A DNA stretch of 64,000 nucleotides, taken from assembly GCF_900103825.1 (NCBI RefSeq), contig NZ_FNIF01000015.1:27014-91013 (forward strand), given 5' to 3'. Every line of letters starts with the position of its first letter. Position 1 is the stretch's first letter. The translations under genes and the position numbers were made by a program. The DNA comes from Paenibacillus sp. yr247. GTDB taxonomy: Bacteria > Bacillota > Bacilli > Paenibacillales > NBRC-103111. The notes under the pieces are model-generated. The model was not told the DNA's origin. It searched no databases and worked only from the letters and a program-made list of their open reading frames with translations. Shown here one piece after another: positions 35,275 through 43,427 of the stretch.

Positions 35275-36081
35275 ATGAACACTGCCTTATTAAAAAAGTC
35301 CGGCTTGTCTAATCGTCTGTACGTCCATATGAACAATGCGCTTCAAGCAACCGTCCCTTGGACGGAATGCGGTGTGATTATGGCAGCAACCCAAGGCATT
35401 AGCTCGATACTGCTTCAAGATTTGGAGACGCGTCTCAGCATGGAGGGCGAAAGTCTGGTCGTTGCGGCTGCCTATGAAGTTGAGGAAAAGTCCGTGATCA
35501 TCCTGCTTCCGGGGCAATCACTGGCTTTCACCCATTTCATAGCCCTATCGGCCAAAGCGTTCCTCCAGGATGCAGGACTGCTGGACGGCGGTATGGCGGT
35601 GGCCAGTTTCCCCAAGAGCGCAACCGCTTCGGAAGAAGCATTAATCGACTTCGTCTCTTTCTTTAACGAAAGCGACCCAGCAGAAATTGCCGTTTATCGC
35701 GGACATCCTCAATCCTCGGAAGCACCGAGGGTCGTCATGATCGATCCGAATGCCGATTTACTTGATTTCCTAAACGTCCGTCTCGGCCTGCAAGGCTATG
35801 ACGTCAGTCCGGCGCAGGACGGCATGGAAGGGCTCCGGCTCGTAGAATCGGTCCAGCCAAAACTTGTCATTACAGAGCTGGCACTGCCTGCTCTCGACGG
35901 TTACCAACTGATTCAACGTATCCGGAAATCCCAGAGTCGAGCATGTAAAATCGTTGTGCTGACCGACCTTACGGTCGAGCAGGACATTTGCAAATGCTTT
36001 GAGCTTGGAGCAGCAGATGTGATCAAGAAGCCGTTTTCTCCCATGGAGCTTGAAGCACGTCTTAGGAGGCTGCTTGCTTAA
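35275..36081 (+). CDS. Degenerate GGDEF domain fused to pseudo-receiver domain
   Basis: 268 residues. Residues 12-130 follow the second half of a GGDEF fold (SVIILLPGQSLAFTHF, GGMAVASFPKSATASEEALI), but the GGDEF loop itself is EVEEKS, so no cyclase activity is expected. Residues 152-268 are a receiver domain in which the phosphorylated Asp is Glu201 (LVITELALPALDGY); the acidic pair is Asp157-Pro158, while Thr230 and Lys252 (VIKKPF) remain. Glu can mimic phosphate. It lies directly after the GT2 synthase gene, like the degenerate GGDEF protein YdaK of the Bacillus subtilis ydaJKLMN exopolysaccharide locus, so I infer control of the synthase, possibly through c-di-GMP. Confidence 0.72.
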   Translation: MNTALLKKSGLSNRLYVHMNNALQATVPWTECGVIMAATQGISSILLQDLETRLSMEGESLVVAAAYEVEEKSVIILLPGQSLAFTHFIALSAKAFLQDAGLLDGGMAVASFPKSATASEEALIDFVSFFNESDPAEIAVYRGHPQSSEAPRVVMIDPNADLLDFLNVRLGLQGYDVSPAQDGMEGLRLVESVQPKLVITELALPALDGYQLIQRIRKSQSRACKIVVLTDLTVEQDICKCFELGAADVIKKPFSPMELEARLRRLLA

Positions 36082-36112
36082 CCTACCTTGAGAATTAAAG
36101 GAGTTCGTGCTC

Positions 36113-38335
36113 ATGAAGGGTAACACTTCACCGATCGCCTGGCTGCTGCGCATTGCCGTACTGGCCGCCGCATTTTTCTTGATATGGCATTACTGGCCCG
36201 CCCAAAAAGTAGAGAGCACCCAAAGCGCGGACGGATCGCAAATCAAATTCCGTACCCAGGGTGATCGCATCGAGATTTACGATAAACAACAGTGGAAGCC
36301 ATTTTTTGTAAAAGGGGTCAATATGGGCGCTGCACTTCCTGGGCACGACCCGGGCGAGCTGCCGATCAGCAAAGAGACGTATTTGAAATGGTTCCAACAG
36401 ATTCAAGCTCTCGGCGCCAATACGATTCGGATATATACAATTCTATCACCGGTTTTTTATCAAGCGCTTGTGGAATACAATCAGCAGCATGCGGAACAGC
36501 CGCTCTATTTCATTCAAGGTGTATGGACGCCCGAAGAGGCGCTGATCGATAAAAAAGATGCCTACCTCGATACCATTTACACGGAGTTTCAAAGCGAGAT
36601 CGCTTTGGCCGTAGGAGCGGTATACGGAGCTACCGATATTCCAGAGCGGTTCGGCAAAGCGAGCGGCACCTACCGTTATAATGCCGGTCCTTATTTGCTG
36701 GCCTGGCATATCGGGACGGAGTGGGATCCAAAAATGGTTCAGAATACCAACGAAAAGCATAAAGACAAGACCGGCTTCCAAGGCACCCACGTTTCCGTTA
36801 AAATGAACGGCTCCCCCTTTGAAAACTGGCTCGCGGAAATGCTCGACCATGTGGCGGTACTGGAGTCGCAGAACGGATGGAAGCATCCGCTGACTTTTAC
36901 AAACTGGGTAACAACCGATCCGCTTCAGCATCCAGGCGAGGTTCTCATTCAAGAGGATATGGTAAGTGTTGATGCGACCCATCTGGAAACGCACGACTGG
37001 CCTGCCGGATATTTTGCTTCTTTTCATGCTTATCCTTACTATCCCGACTTTTTTCACTTGGACCAAACGCTGATGGATATGAAGGACAAGGATGGAACAG
37101 CCAACACGTACCTCAGCTACCTGACCAAGCTGAAAGCCTACCACAAGGACATACCTGTCATGATTACGGAATTTGGTGTTCCTTCCTCATTGGGGATTGG
37201 ACATCTGGCTAATAAAGACCGGAATCAGGGTGGGCATAACGAGACGGAGCAGGGCCAGATCAATGCTTCACTCCTGCAGGATATCGCGAATACCGGCATG
37301 GCGGGAGGCATCGTCTTCTCCTGGCAGGACGAGTGGTTTAAACGCACCTGGAACACGATGAATTTCGAAATTCCACAAAGCCGCCGCAAGTTCTGGACCA
37401 ACGTATTGACGAACGAGCAGCACTTTGGGCTAGTGGCCGAGCTGTCCAGCAAGGATGGTCTGCTCAAAATCGATGGAGACCCGAGTGACTGGCAATCGCT
37501 CAAAGAAGGCGATAAGCAAAAGCTCACTGGCACCCATCCAGGATGGAAATCCATTTGGATGACTCATGATGAGGGATATGTCTACATCATGGGTGAACTG
37601 GAGCAGCCGTTTGATCCGGAGCGTGAGCAGCTCTACTTTGGCATCGATACGATACCAGGCGGTAACCGCCACGCAAAGGAGTTGAGTGCAGTTAAACTAG
37701 ACGAAGGGCTGGAAACGCTTGTTGAGCTTGGAAAAGACGGTGAAAGCCAAGTGAAAATCGCTTCCAACTATGATTTTCACACCCGATTATACGGCAAGCA
37801 GTATGGCATGCTGAAGGTGAAACCCGAGGACATGAAGGACGATTCCGGTATATTTGACCCGTGGAAGCTAGCGGTCGGTCTGGAGCAAAGTCCGCCAGAT
37901 TCCACCAAGTACAATCCTTTTCAAGATGTACCTGCCGGCCTACTGAAGCGCGGATCGACGGATCCGGCATCGCCGGATTTCAATTCCTTGGCCATGTGGC
38001 AAGCCAAAGGCAACGTTGTAGAGATACGCATCCCGTGGATGCTGCTTGGTTTCACTGACCCCAGTTCGCTGCAGGTCATGAGTTACGGCGAGAAGGAAGG
38101 CAAACTGATAGCCACGACAACCAAAGGGATTCGCTTGCTTCCTTGGATCGTTCAGCGTTCAAAAGGTAACGTTCTTGGATTGGACAATGCTGACGGCATC
38201 TATCCTGTCTCCAAGCTGCCAATATACACGTGGCCTACTTGGAATAAAGTTCAGTACACCCAGCGGCTCAAGAAAAGCTACGACCTAATGAAGGATGCTT
38301 TTCAAAAGATCGATGGAATCTCTCCCGGGCGATAG
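36113..38335 (+). CDS. Membrane-anchored glycoside-hydrolase-like protein (paralogue 2)
   Basis: 740 residues from the ATG at 36113 (AAAGGAG 9 nt upstream; a GTG at 36107 is too close). One membrane helix (about 9-26), then a TIM-barrel GH-A domain: FVKGVNMGAALPGHDPGE, TIRIYTILSPVFY, putative acid/base Glu203 (HIGTEWDP) and nucleophile Glu353 (MITEFGVPSS). A C-terminal strand-rich module (about 450-720) follows. It aligns along its full length with the protein at 24199-26463, including FTNWVTTDPL, YPYYPD and FSWQDEWFK. Last gene of the right operon; expected outside the cell. Confidence 0.82.
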   Translation: MKGNTSPIAWLLRIAVLAAAFFLIWHYWPAQKVESTQSADGSQIKFRTQGDRIEIYDKQQWKPFFVKGVNMGAALPGHDPGELPISKETYLKWFQQIQALGANTIRIYTILSPVFYQALVEYNQQHAEQPLYFIQGVWTPEEALIDKKDAYLDTIYTEFQSEIALAVGAVYGATDIPERFGKASGTYRYNAGPYLLAWHIGTEWDPKMVQNTNEKHKDKTGFQGTHVSVKMNGSPFENWLAEMLDHVAVLESQNGWKHPLTFTNWVTTDPLQHPGEVLIQEDMVSVDATHLETHDWPAGYFASFHAYPYYPDFFHLDQTLMDMKDKDGTANTYLSYLTKLKAYHKDIPVMITEFGVPSSLGIGHLANKDRNQGGHNETEQGQINASLLQDIANTGMAGGIVFSWQDEWFKRTWNTMNFEIPQSRRKFWTNVLTNEQHFGLVAELSSKDGLLKIDGDPSDWQSLKEGDKQKLTGTHPGWKSIWMTHDEGYVYIMGELEQPFDPEREQLYFGIDTIPGGNRHAKELSAVKLDEGLETLVELGKDGESQVKIASNYDFHTRLYGKQYGMLKVKPEDMKDDSGIFDPWKLAVGLEQSPPDSTKYNPFQDVPAGLLKRGSTDPASPDFNSLAMWQAKGNVVEIRIPWMLLGFTDPSSLQVMSYGEKEGKLIATTTKGIRLLPWIVQRSKGNVLGLDNADGIYPVSKLPIYTWPTWNKVQYTQRLKKSYDLMKDAFQKIDGISPGR

Positions 38336-38350
38336 CCACACTTAATAAAT

Positions 38351-38393
38351 AGCCCCTATAGCTAATGAGCAGAACTCATTGGTTATAGGGGCT
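38351..38393. terminator. Bidirectional terminator between right operon and sinR
   Basis: AGCCCCTATA pairs with TATAGGGGCT and the inner AATGAG/CTCATT extends the stem. It serves the plus-strand operon ending at 38335 and the minus-strand sinR ending at 38409. Confidence 0.85.
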
Positions 38394-38408
38394 TCTACCT
38401 TATCTTCA

Positions 38409-38744
38409 TCATTCTTCGGAGCGCTTTTGTTTGTTGCGCCATTTGTTGTATTCCACAAATTCCACAAATTGTTCTTTGCTGATGCCGGAATCCATGGCCT
38501 CTCTTACCAAACCAATCCATTCCTCATCCAACTGCTCCTGAGTCTGGTTTTGATTATGAATAATCGTTTCCAACTGAACACCTAAAACCGCACTAATCTT
38601 TTCAAGAAAGTGGATTGAAGGATTTGACTGGACCTCGCGTTCGATCGAGCTCAGATAGGATTTGGCTACCCCGGCTTTCTCTGCCAGTTCTGTAAGGGTA
38701 AAACCTTGTTCCAAACGCAGTTGCTTGACTTTCTTGCCAATCAT
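38409..38744 (-). CDS. sinR: SinR-type biofilm master regulator
   Basis: 111 residues from the ATG at 38744 (AAGGGG 8 nt upstream), the same length as Bacillus subtilis SinR. The HTH region (GKKVKQLRLEQGFTLTELA, GVAKSYLSSIEREVQSNPS) and C-terminal hook domain (LDEEWIGLVREAMDSGISKE) are both very close to SinR. In Bacillus it represses matrix operons by binding GTTCTYT boxes and is antagonised by SinI. Here the gene lies between two operons whose promoters carry such boxes. An internal promoter with a dyad lies just upstream, as in the Bacillus sinIR unit. Confidence 0.92.
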   Translation of the reverse strand: MIGKKVKQLRLEQGFTLTELAEKAGVAKSYLSSIEREVQSNPSIHFLEKISAVLGVQLETIIHNQNQTQEQLDEEWIGLVREAMDSGISKEQFVEFVEYNKWRNKQKRSEE

Positions 38745-38773
38745 GGTAGCGACCCCTTTAACTTCCAACAATA

Positions 38774-38792
38774 TTACAATACAGTATTACAA
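38774..38792 (-). promoter_or_regulatory. Dyad upstream of sinR
   Basis: An imperfect dyad centred on 38783 (AATAC-A-GTATT core with outer TT/AA) lies 30-48 bp before the sinR start in AT-rich DNA containing TATTGT -10-like and TTGTTA -35-like elements. It could be a separate sinR promoter under autoregulation. Weak evidence. Confidence 0.35.
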
Positions 38793-38911
38793 TTATTTTA
38801 ACAAAAAATGTTCGATTTGTGGATGTTTATTTTATATTATAAAAAATGGAAGCGCTAACAAAAAAGCTTAAAAAATTTAGTTATCTTGCGCTTTTTTTTT
38901 ATCTCTTAGAA

Positions 38912-39064
38912 TTAATTTTTTGGCTCATCTTCGTTTTCTTTGCACTCGCGGAAAAATTGCCTTACTTCCTCCTTGGAAAGCCCCGAATCGCGAGCTACGA
39001 TCATCAGGTTAACCCAGTTCTCGTCCAGGTTCTTGTTGGGTACAAGCATTTGTTTTACGGACAT
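38912..39064 (-). CDS. sinI: SinI-like antirepressor peptide
   Basis: 50 residues from the ATG at 39064, which has GGAGGG 8 nt upstream; a longer frame opens at 39145 but lacks a ribosome site. The body LDENWVNLMIVARDSGLSKE and EEVRQFF matches the SinI/SinR dimerisation helices. There is no DNA-binding domain, so it should sequester SinR. The order sinI then sinR is that of Bacillus. The charged tail (RECKENEDEPKN) differs from Bacillus SinI. Confidence 0.85.
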   Translation of the reverse strand: MSVKQMLVPNKNLDENWVNLMIVARDSGLSKEEVRQFFRECKENEDEPKN

Positions 39065-39196
39065 AGCCCGATCCCTCCAGATTTCTGGTAATTGGTTCGC
39101 ACTATACAATTCGTGCCCAAGCTCTCTTTTATGTGGGTAGATCATAAATTTGGGTATATTTTACATACCATGCGTCGACATATGTGTACGGCATAA

Positions 39197-39226
39197 GAAA
39201 AAAGGGGGGCCTTTACGTCCTCCCCT
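39197..39226 (-). terminator. Terminator of the glmU-glmM operon
   Basis: On the minus strand AGGGG pairs with CCCCT and a run of six T follows, 15 bp past the glmM stop. It separates this operon from sinI. Confidence 0.75.
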
Positions 39227-39240
39227 GAAAACTACCTTTA

Positions 39241-40608
39241 TTAAACTGTGACAATATCATTGTGCAATACGTTTATTTCCAAAGAAATGGCATCAGCAAT
39301 TAACTTTACATATGCCTTCAGCAGGGCTGCATCAGGCCCCTCAACCATGACACGGATGAACGGCTCTGTTCCAGAGGGACGTACGAGCACACGTCCTTCA
39401 TCCCCAAGGCTTGCCTGAACGGCCTCAATCGTCCGCCTAATGTTCAAGTTAGAATCCCAACCTTGCTTGCTTACTACCGGCACATTCACAAGGAGCTGCG
39501 GGTAAGAACGCATGATTTTGCGCAATTCGCTCAAGGGTTGTCCCGTTTTAACTATCACACTTGCCAATTGTACACCAGTAAGTATACCGTCTCCAGTCGT
39601 ATTGTGATGCAGCATAATCATATGGCCCGACTGTTCACCACCGAGTACATAGCCTCCTTTACGCATGGCCTCCATCACATAACGATCTCCAACAGCTGTC
39701 TGAACCAAGTTAATGTTTAAGGCTTTCATAGCTTTAACTAAGCCCACATTTGACATTACAGTGGTTACTACCGTATTGTGGTCAAGCTCTCCCGCATCAA
39801 GTAAACTACGTGCCAAAATGGCTGCAATATAGTCGCCATCCACAAGCTCCCCTGTCTCATCCACTGCGATCAAACGATCTGCGTCACCGTCAAAGGCAAG
39901 GCCTAATTGCGCCCTTTCCCGAACGACTGCATCCTGCAAAGCTCTCGGATGCGTAGATCCACAATCTGCATTTATATTAGTCCCATTCGGCTCTACAGCT
40001 AGCGGGATGACATTTGCTCCAATGGCTCGAAACACTGCTGGTGCAAGCAAAGACGCTGCACCATTCGCACAGTCCAAAACAACTTTTATTCCAGTCAAAC
40101 GTTCGCGGGTTGTCTTCTCCAGAAATTTTACATACAATTCAGATGCATCTTTACGGACCAATACACGCCCTATATCAGCTCCAACTGGTCGCGGCAGTTG
40201 ATCATCAGGCTGATCCATCCACTCCTCAATCTGTTCTTCCATCTCATCGACTAGCTTAAAACCATCACTACCAAAAAATTTAATGCCATTATCAGCTACA
40301 GGATTATGAGAAGCGGAAATCATCACACCGGCATCCGCTAGTAATGTACGCGTTAAGTAGGCAACACCTGGCGTTGAAATCACGCCCACACGAATTGCAT
40401 TGGCCCCAACCGAAAGAATTCCGGCAATCAAAGCAGACTCTAACAAATCACCCGAAATACGAGTATCTTTGCCAACTACAATCGATGCCCGAGCTTTCTT
40501 TTTAGTTAATAGATAAGCCCCTGTACGCCCTAATTTATACGCTAATTCCGGGGTTAACTCCTGATTGGCGACACCTCTAACACCATCTGTACCAAAATAA
40601 CGTCCCAT
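39241..40608 (-). CDS. glmM: Phosphoglucosamine mutase
   Basis: 455 residues, four-domain alpha-D-phosphohexomutase. N-terminus GRYFGTDGVRGVAN, phospho-serine loop MISASHNPVADNGIKFFG, Mg2+ loop AFDGDADRL, sugar loop GGEQSGHM and phosphate loop RPSGTEPFIRVM. It converts glucosamine-6-phosphate to glucosamine-1-phosphate. In Bacillus the housekeeping glmM lies with cdaA and ybbR; here it follows glmU by 21 bp in an operon led by a secreted barrel protein, so it is probably a dedicated second copy. Confidence 0.95.
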   Translation of the reverse strand: MGRYFGTDGVRGVANQELTPELAYKLGRTGAYLLTKKKARASIVVGKDTRISGDLLESALIAGILSVGANAIRVGVISTPGVAYLTRTLLADAGVMISASHNPVADNGIKFFGSDGFKLVDEMEEQIEEWMDQPDDQLPRPVGADIGRVLVRKDASELYVKFLEKTTRERLTGIKVVLDCANGAASLLAPAVFRAIGANVIPLAVEPNGTNINADCGSTHPRALQDAVVRERAQLGLAFDGDADRLIAVDETGELVDGDYIAAILARSLLDAGELDHNTVVTTVMSNVGLVKAMKALNINLVQTAVGDRYVMEAMRKGGYVLGGEQSGHMIMLHHNTTGDGILTGVQLASVIVKTGQPLSELRKIMRSYPQLLVNVPVVSKQGWDSNLNIRRTIEAVQASLGDEGRVLVRPSGTEPFIRVMVEGPDAALLKAYVKLIADAISLEINVLHNDIVTV

Positions 40609-40629
40609 TTATGAATTCTCCTTCCCTTT

Positions 40630-42039
40630 TTATCGATTAATTGTCAACTCTCGTTTGCCTGCGTTAAGTAGGCGCCCACGTAAATGTTTGACATAATTCG
40701 CTTTGGTGACTTGACGTTCGCGGGCAATGGCAAACGCCCCATCTGGGACATCATTCGTGATCGTAGACCCAGTGGCTATGTAAACTTCTTTCCCAATCGT
40801 TACAGGTGCTATCAAATTGGTGTTGCTTCCTACAAAACTATCATCCCCAACGGTGGTTCGATGTTTATTTACTCCATCGAAATTAACAGTAATCACTCCG
40901 CAACCAATGTTCGTGTTTTGACCAATGTCTGAATCGCCGACATAAGCTAAGTGGGGAATTTTAGAACCCTCTCCAATCGTGGAGTTTTTCACTTCAACAA
41001 AATCGCCGACTTTTACGCCTTTCCCAATTACAGAACCTGGCCTAATAAAAGCAAACGGACCGATCGAGGCTTCCTCCGCAATGACCGAGTCCCTTATGAT
41101 TGAACTGTGAATAGTGATCTGTTCTCCGAGGGTGCTCGACTCAATCTGGCTGCCTGAACCGATATAGCATCCTTTTCCAATAGACGTTGAACCCGAGAGC
41201 GTCACACCGGGTCCGATCACCGTATCCTCTCCGATAGAAACTTTACTATCAATATAAGTTGTATGAGGATCTATAAGGGTGACACCATTTCTCATATGCG
41301 ATTCGTTGATCGTATCACGCAGCATTTTATTTAATTGAGCGAGCTGGATCCGATCATTGATCCCCAATACCTCATGCGCATTAGAAACAGCAAGAGATTT
41401 GACGGTGTGTCCCATCTTCTTAATAATTTGAATGCAATCTGTAAGGTAGTACTCCCCTTGAGCGTTATGATTTTGCACTTGATCCAATGCTCTAAATAAG
41501 ACAGAGTTTGTAAAACAGTAAAGTCCCGGATTGATCTCACGGATGCGCTTTTCATCCGTAGACGCATCTTTCTCCTCAACAATCCGAAGTACTTCACCTG
41601 CTTCATTACGTACAATGCGTCCTAATCCAGTCGGATTCTCAACAACTGCAGTAAGCATAGTCACTGCCGAACCGGATTCTTGGTGTACAGATAATAACAA
41701 TTTATAAGTATCTGAAGTCACTAGTGGCGTGTCTCCGTAACAAACAAGGGTGTAACCCTCTAGGTTTCCGATTACCTCGCGAGCTTGCATGACCGCATGT
41801 CCTGTTCCAAGTTGCTGATCTTGCCTAACATATTCGACTTCAGATTCAAGTTCTTGCTCGATTTGTTCGGCGTAAGTGCCAACTACCACAAGTAAACGTC
41901 CTACTCCAGTAGTCCTAAGGGAATCTGTTACGTGACGAATCATCGGTTTACCACAAAGCGGATGTAAGACTTTATGAATTTTAGATTTCATTCGGGTTCC
42001 TAATCCAGCTGCAAGTACGATTGCAAATGTCTCGTTCAC
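40630..42039 (-). CDS. glmU: Bifunctional GlmU (GlcN-1-P acetyltransferase / GlcNAc-1-P uridylyltransferase)
   Basis: 469 residues from a GTG at 42039, which has AAGGAG 9 nt upstream and gives the usual NETFAIVLAAGLGTRMKSK start. ATG codons at 42066 and 42060 lie before the ribosome site. The N-terminal half is the uridylyltransferase (GLGTRM, YGDTPL, VEEKDAS); the C-terminal half is a left-handed beta helix of hexapeptides (VIGPGVTLSGSTSIGKG) with acetyltransferase residues near LAYVGDSDIG and HRTTVGDDSFVGS. It makes UDP-GlcNAc. Housekeeping glmU normally neighbours prs; this context is different. Confidence 0.95.
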   Translation of the reverse strand: MNETFAIVLAAGLGTRMKSKIHKVLHPLCGKPMIRHVTDSLRTTGVGRLLVVVGTYAEQIEQELESEVEYVRQDQQLGTGHAVMQAREVIGNLEGYTLVCYGDTPLVTSDTYKLLLSVHQESGSAVTMLTAVVENPTGLGRIVRNEAGEVLRIVEEKDASTDEKRIREINPGLYCFTNSVLFRALDQVQNHNAQGEYYLTDCIQIIKKMGHTVKSLAVSNAHEVLGINDRIQLAQLNKMLRDTINESHMRNGVTLIDPHTTYIDSKVSIGEDTVIGPGVTLSGSTSIGKGCYIGSGSQIESSTLGEQITIHSSIIRDSVIAEEASIGPFAFIRPGSVIGKGVKVGDFVEVKNSTIGEGSKIPHLAYVGDSDIGQNTNIGCGVITVNFDGVNKHRTTVGDDSFVGSNTNLIAPVTIGKEVYIATGSTITNDVPDGAFAIARERQVTKANYVKHLRGRLLNAGKRELTINR

Positions 42040-42096
42040 TACCAATCTCTCCTTTTGCATGATCATTTGTTGTACATGGCCGTTTATAGCTTTGAC

Positions 42097-43035
42097 CTAC
42101 TCCTTTAAATGGCTCCAGCCGTCATAATCATGAATGGCATATCCGGCAAAAGAAGCGCTGCTTCTGAGTGTTTCACCCACTGTGCTGAGCTCGCGCATCA
42201 TTTGCGATCTACCTTTATCATAAAAGGTGATGTGGTCCTCGAAACTCTGCAAAGTTTCCACCGCAACGATGATGGGCTTGCCGTTTTTATCCGCTTCACC
42301 CAGCTCATTCGTTATGCTGCTGATGATGTCTGAAGCATTGTCACGATAGGCCATTAGGGTAGTTTGATCAAGCTTGCGTATCATCCAATTAGACAGGGTT
42401 GTCCGACCACCCTGCTCGTCAGGCACATTGAACTTCTCTAGCCAGACCGGCAAATCCGCACCAGCAATCAATTGAGGGGTTTCTATTTTCATTTCTTCGA
42501 CAAACCCACTCACCGTATCCCGCCAAAGCCCAAGCATAGTATCCATATCTGCATACCATGCCTGCAGCACAAACGGCTCAACATCAAGATGGATGCCTTT
42601 AAACTGTTCATCAGCGGAAACGCTGTTGTTGTAAGTTTTCACCCAATCGATCAGCTTGTACACCTTAATCTGTCTGTCCCGAAGTATCCAATCGGGGGCT
42701 CCTCCCAAAGCATGAACCTCAATACCGCAAGTGGAAGCCTCTCTGATAAAGCTGATGTATTCACTCGCCTGAACATCAGGGTCGACTTGCAAAAATACAA
42801 GATTGACTCCGTTCTGCTGAAGAAATTGGAACGTTCCGTTCTTGTTCTGAAGCAGCGAACTTGTATTCCACAGCCAAGTGGCTTTATAAAACGGACGATC
42901 TACGGAAGCGGCATACACCTGATTGGTGATATCAGCATGCGCCGGAAGTGAGACAAGGGCTTGGGTAAAAGTTAGACAGAGAACCATTACTTTCCCAACT
43001 AGGCGGAACTTTGACCGTGTACTTTGTCTTTTCAC
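42097..43035 (-). CDS. Exported TIM-barrel-like glycan-active protein (paralogue 2)
   Basis: 312 residues from a GTG with GAAGGAG upstream. A signal peptide (KVMVLCLTFTQALVSLPAHA) suggests secretion, with cleavage after about residue 34. The mature protein matches the one at 23336-24202 throughout: KATWLWNTS, FLQVDPDVQ, VHALGGAPDW and HLDVEPF, with Asp151 and Glu153 as possible catalytic acids, then LMAYRDNA and FAGYAIHDYDGW. It leads the glmU-glmM operon, with 57 bp to glmU. I infer action on the same extracellular polymer as its paralogue. Confidence 0.78.
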   Translation of the reverse strand: MKRQSTRSKFRLVGKVMVLCLTFTQALVSLPAHADITNQVYAASVDRPFYKATWLWNTSSLLQNKNGTFQFLQQNGVNLVFLQVDPDVQASEYISFIREASTCGIEVHALGGAPDWILRDRQIKVYKLIDWVKTYNNSVSADEQFKGIHLDVEPFVLQAWYADMDTMLGLWRDTVSGFVEEMKIETPQLIAGADLPVWLEKFNVPDEQGGRTTLSNWMIRKLDQTTLMAYRDNASDIISSITNELGEADKNGKPIIVAVETLQSFEDHITFYDKGRSQMMRELSTVGETLRSSASFAGYAIHDYDGWSHLKE

Positions 43036-43155
43036 CTATTAACTCCTTCGAAAACGTGTTTTCGTTTAGATACATCTCTGATGAACGGACTTTGGTCACA
43101 GCGACAGTCGGACTCTCCCCAAACGAAGGTACCCAATCGGCCATGTACATGCTCG

Positions 43156-43263
43156 ATTATATCACATTTGTTCGTTATAAAGAATATTTTATTTGTAATT
43201 GTAAAATAAAGGCGAATTATTGCAAAGGATTTGATCTGTAATTCATAATAATGTTCTTTAAAA
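43156..43263 (-). promoter_or_regulatory. Promoter of the barrel-glmU-glmM operon with two SinR-like boxes
   Basis: A minus-strand TATAAT lies at 43156-43161. A GTTCGTTATAA box (43170-43180) covers the spacer and -35 side, and GTTCTTTAAAA (43253-43263) lies further upstream. The second is identical over 15 bp, with flanks, to the box at 30176. The rest of the 43036-43427 gap shows no gene. Confidence 0.68.
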
Positions 43264-43323
43264 CGAATAATTGTCGGTAGGGCTGCTGCTTTGGTGTTGG
43301 GTGACGATTAGGTTTTTAAGCGC

Positions 43324-43360
43324 AAAAAACCAGCAAACTCAATGCTGGTTTGCTGGTTTT
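43324..43360. terminator. Terminator downstream of rbsK
   Basis: AAAACCAGCAAAC pairs with GTTTGCTGGTTTT around a short loop. It is effective in both directions; on the minus strand it ends the long operon whose last stop is at 43428. Confidence 0.8.
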
Positions 43361-43427
43361 TCTTGTGAAAGTGATTTACATATAAAGTTTTGAATTGGAA
43401 TTTCATATACTTCTGAGGCTGCCGATC

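Noticed and set aside
43057-43073. cre-like sequence upstream of the secreted barrel gene
   Set aside because: The conserved G of the cre consensus is replaced by C, and the SinR-like boxes explain the promoter better.
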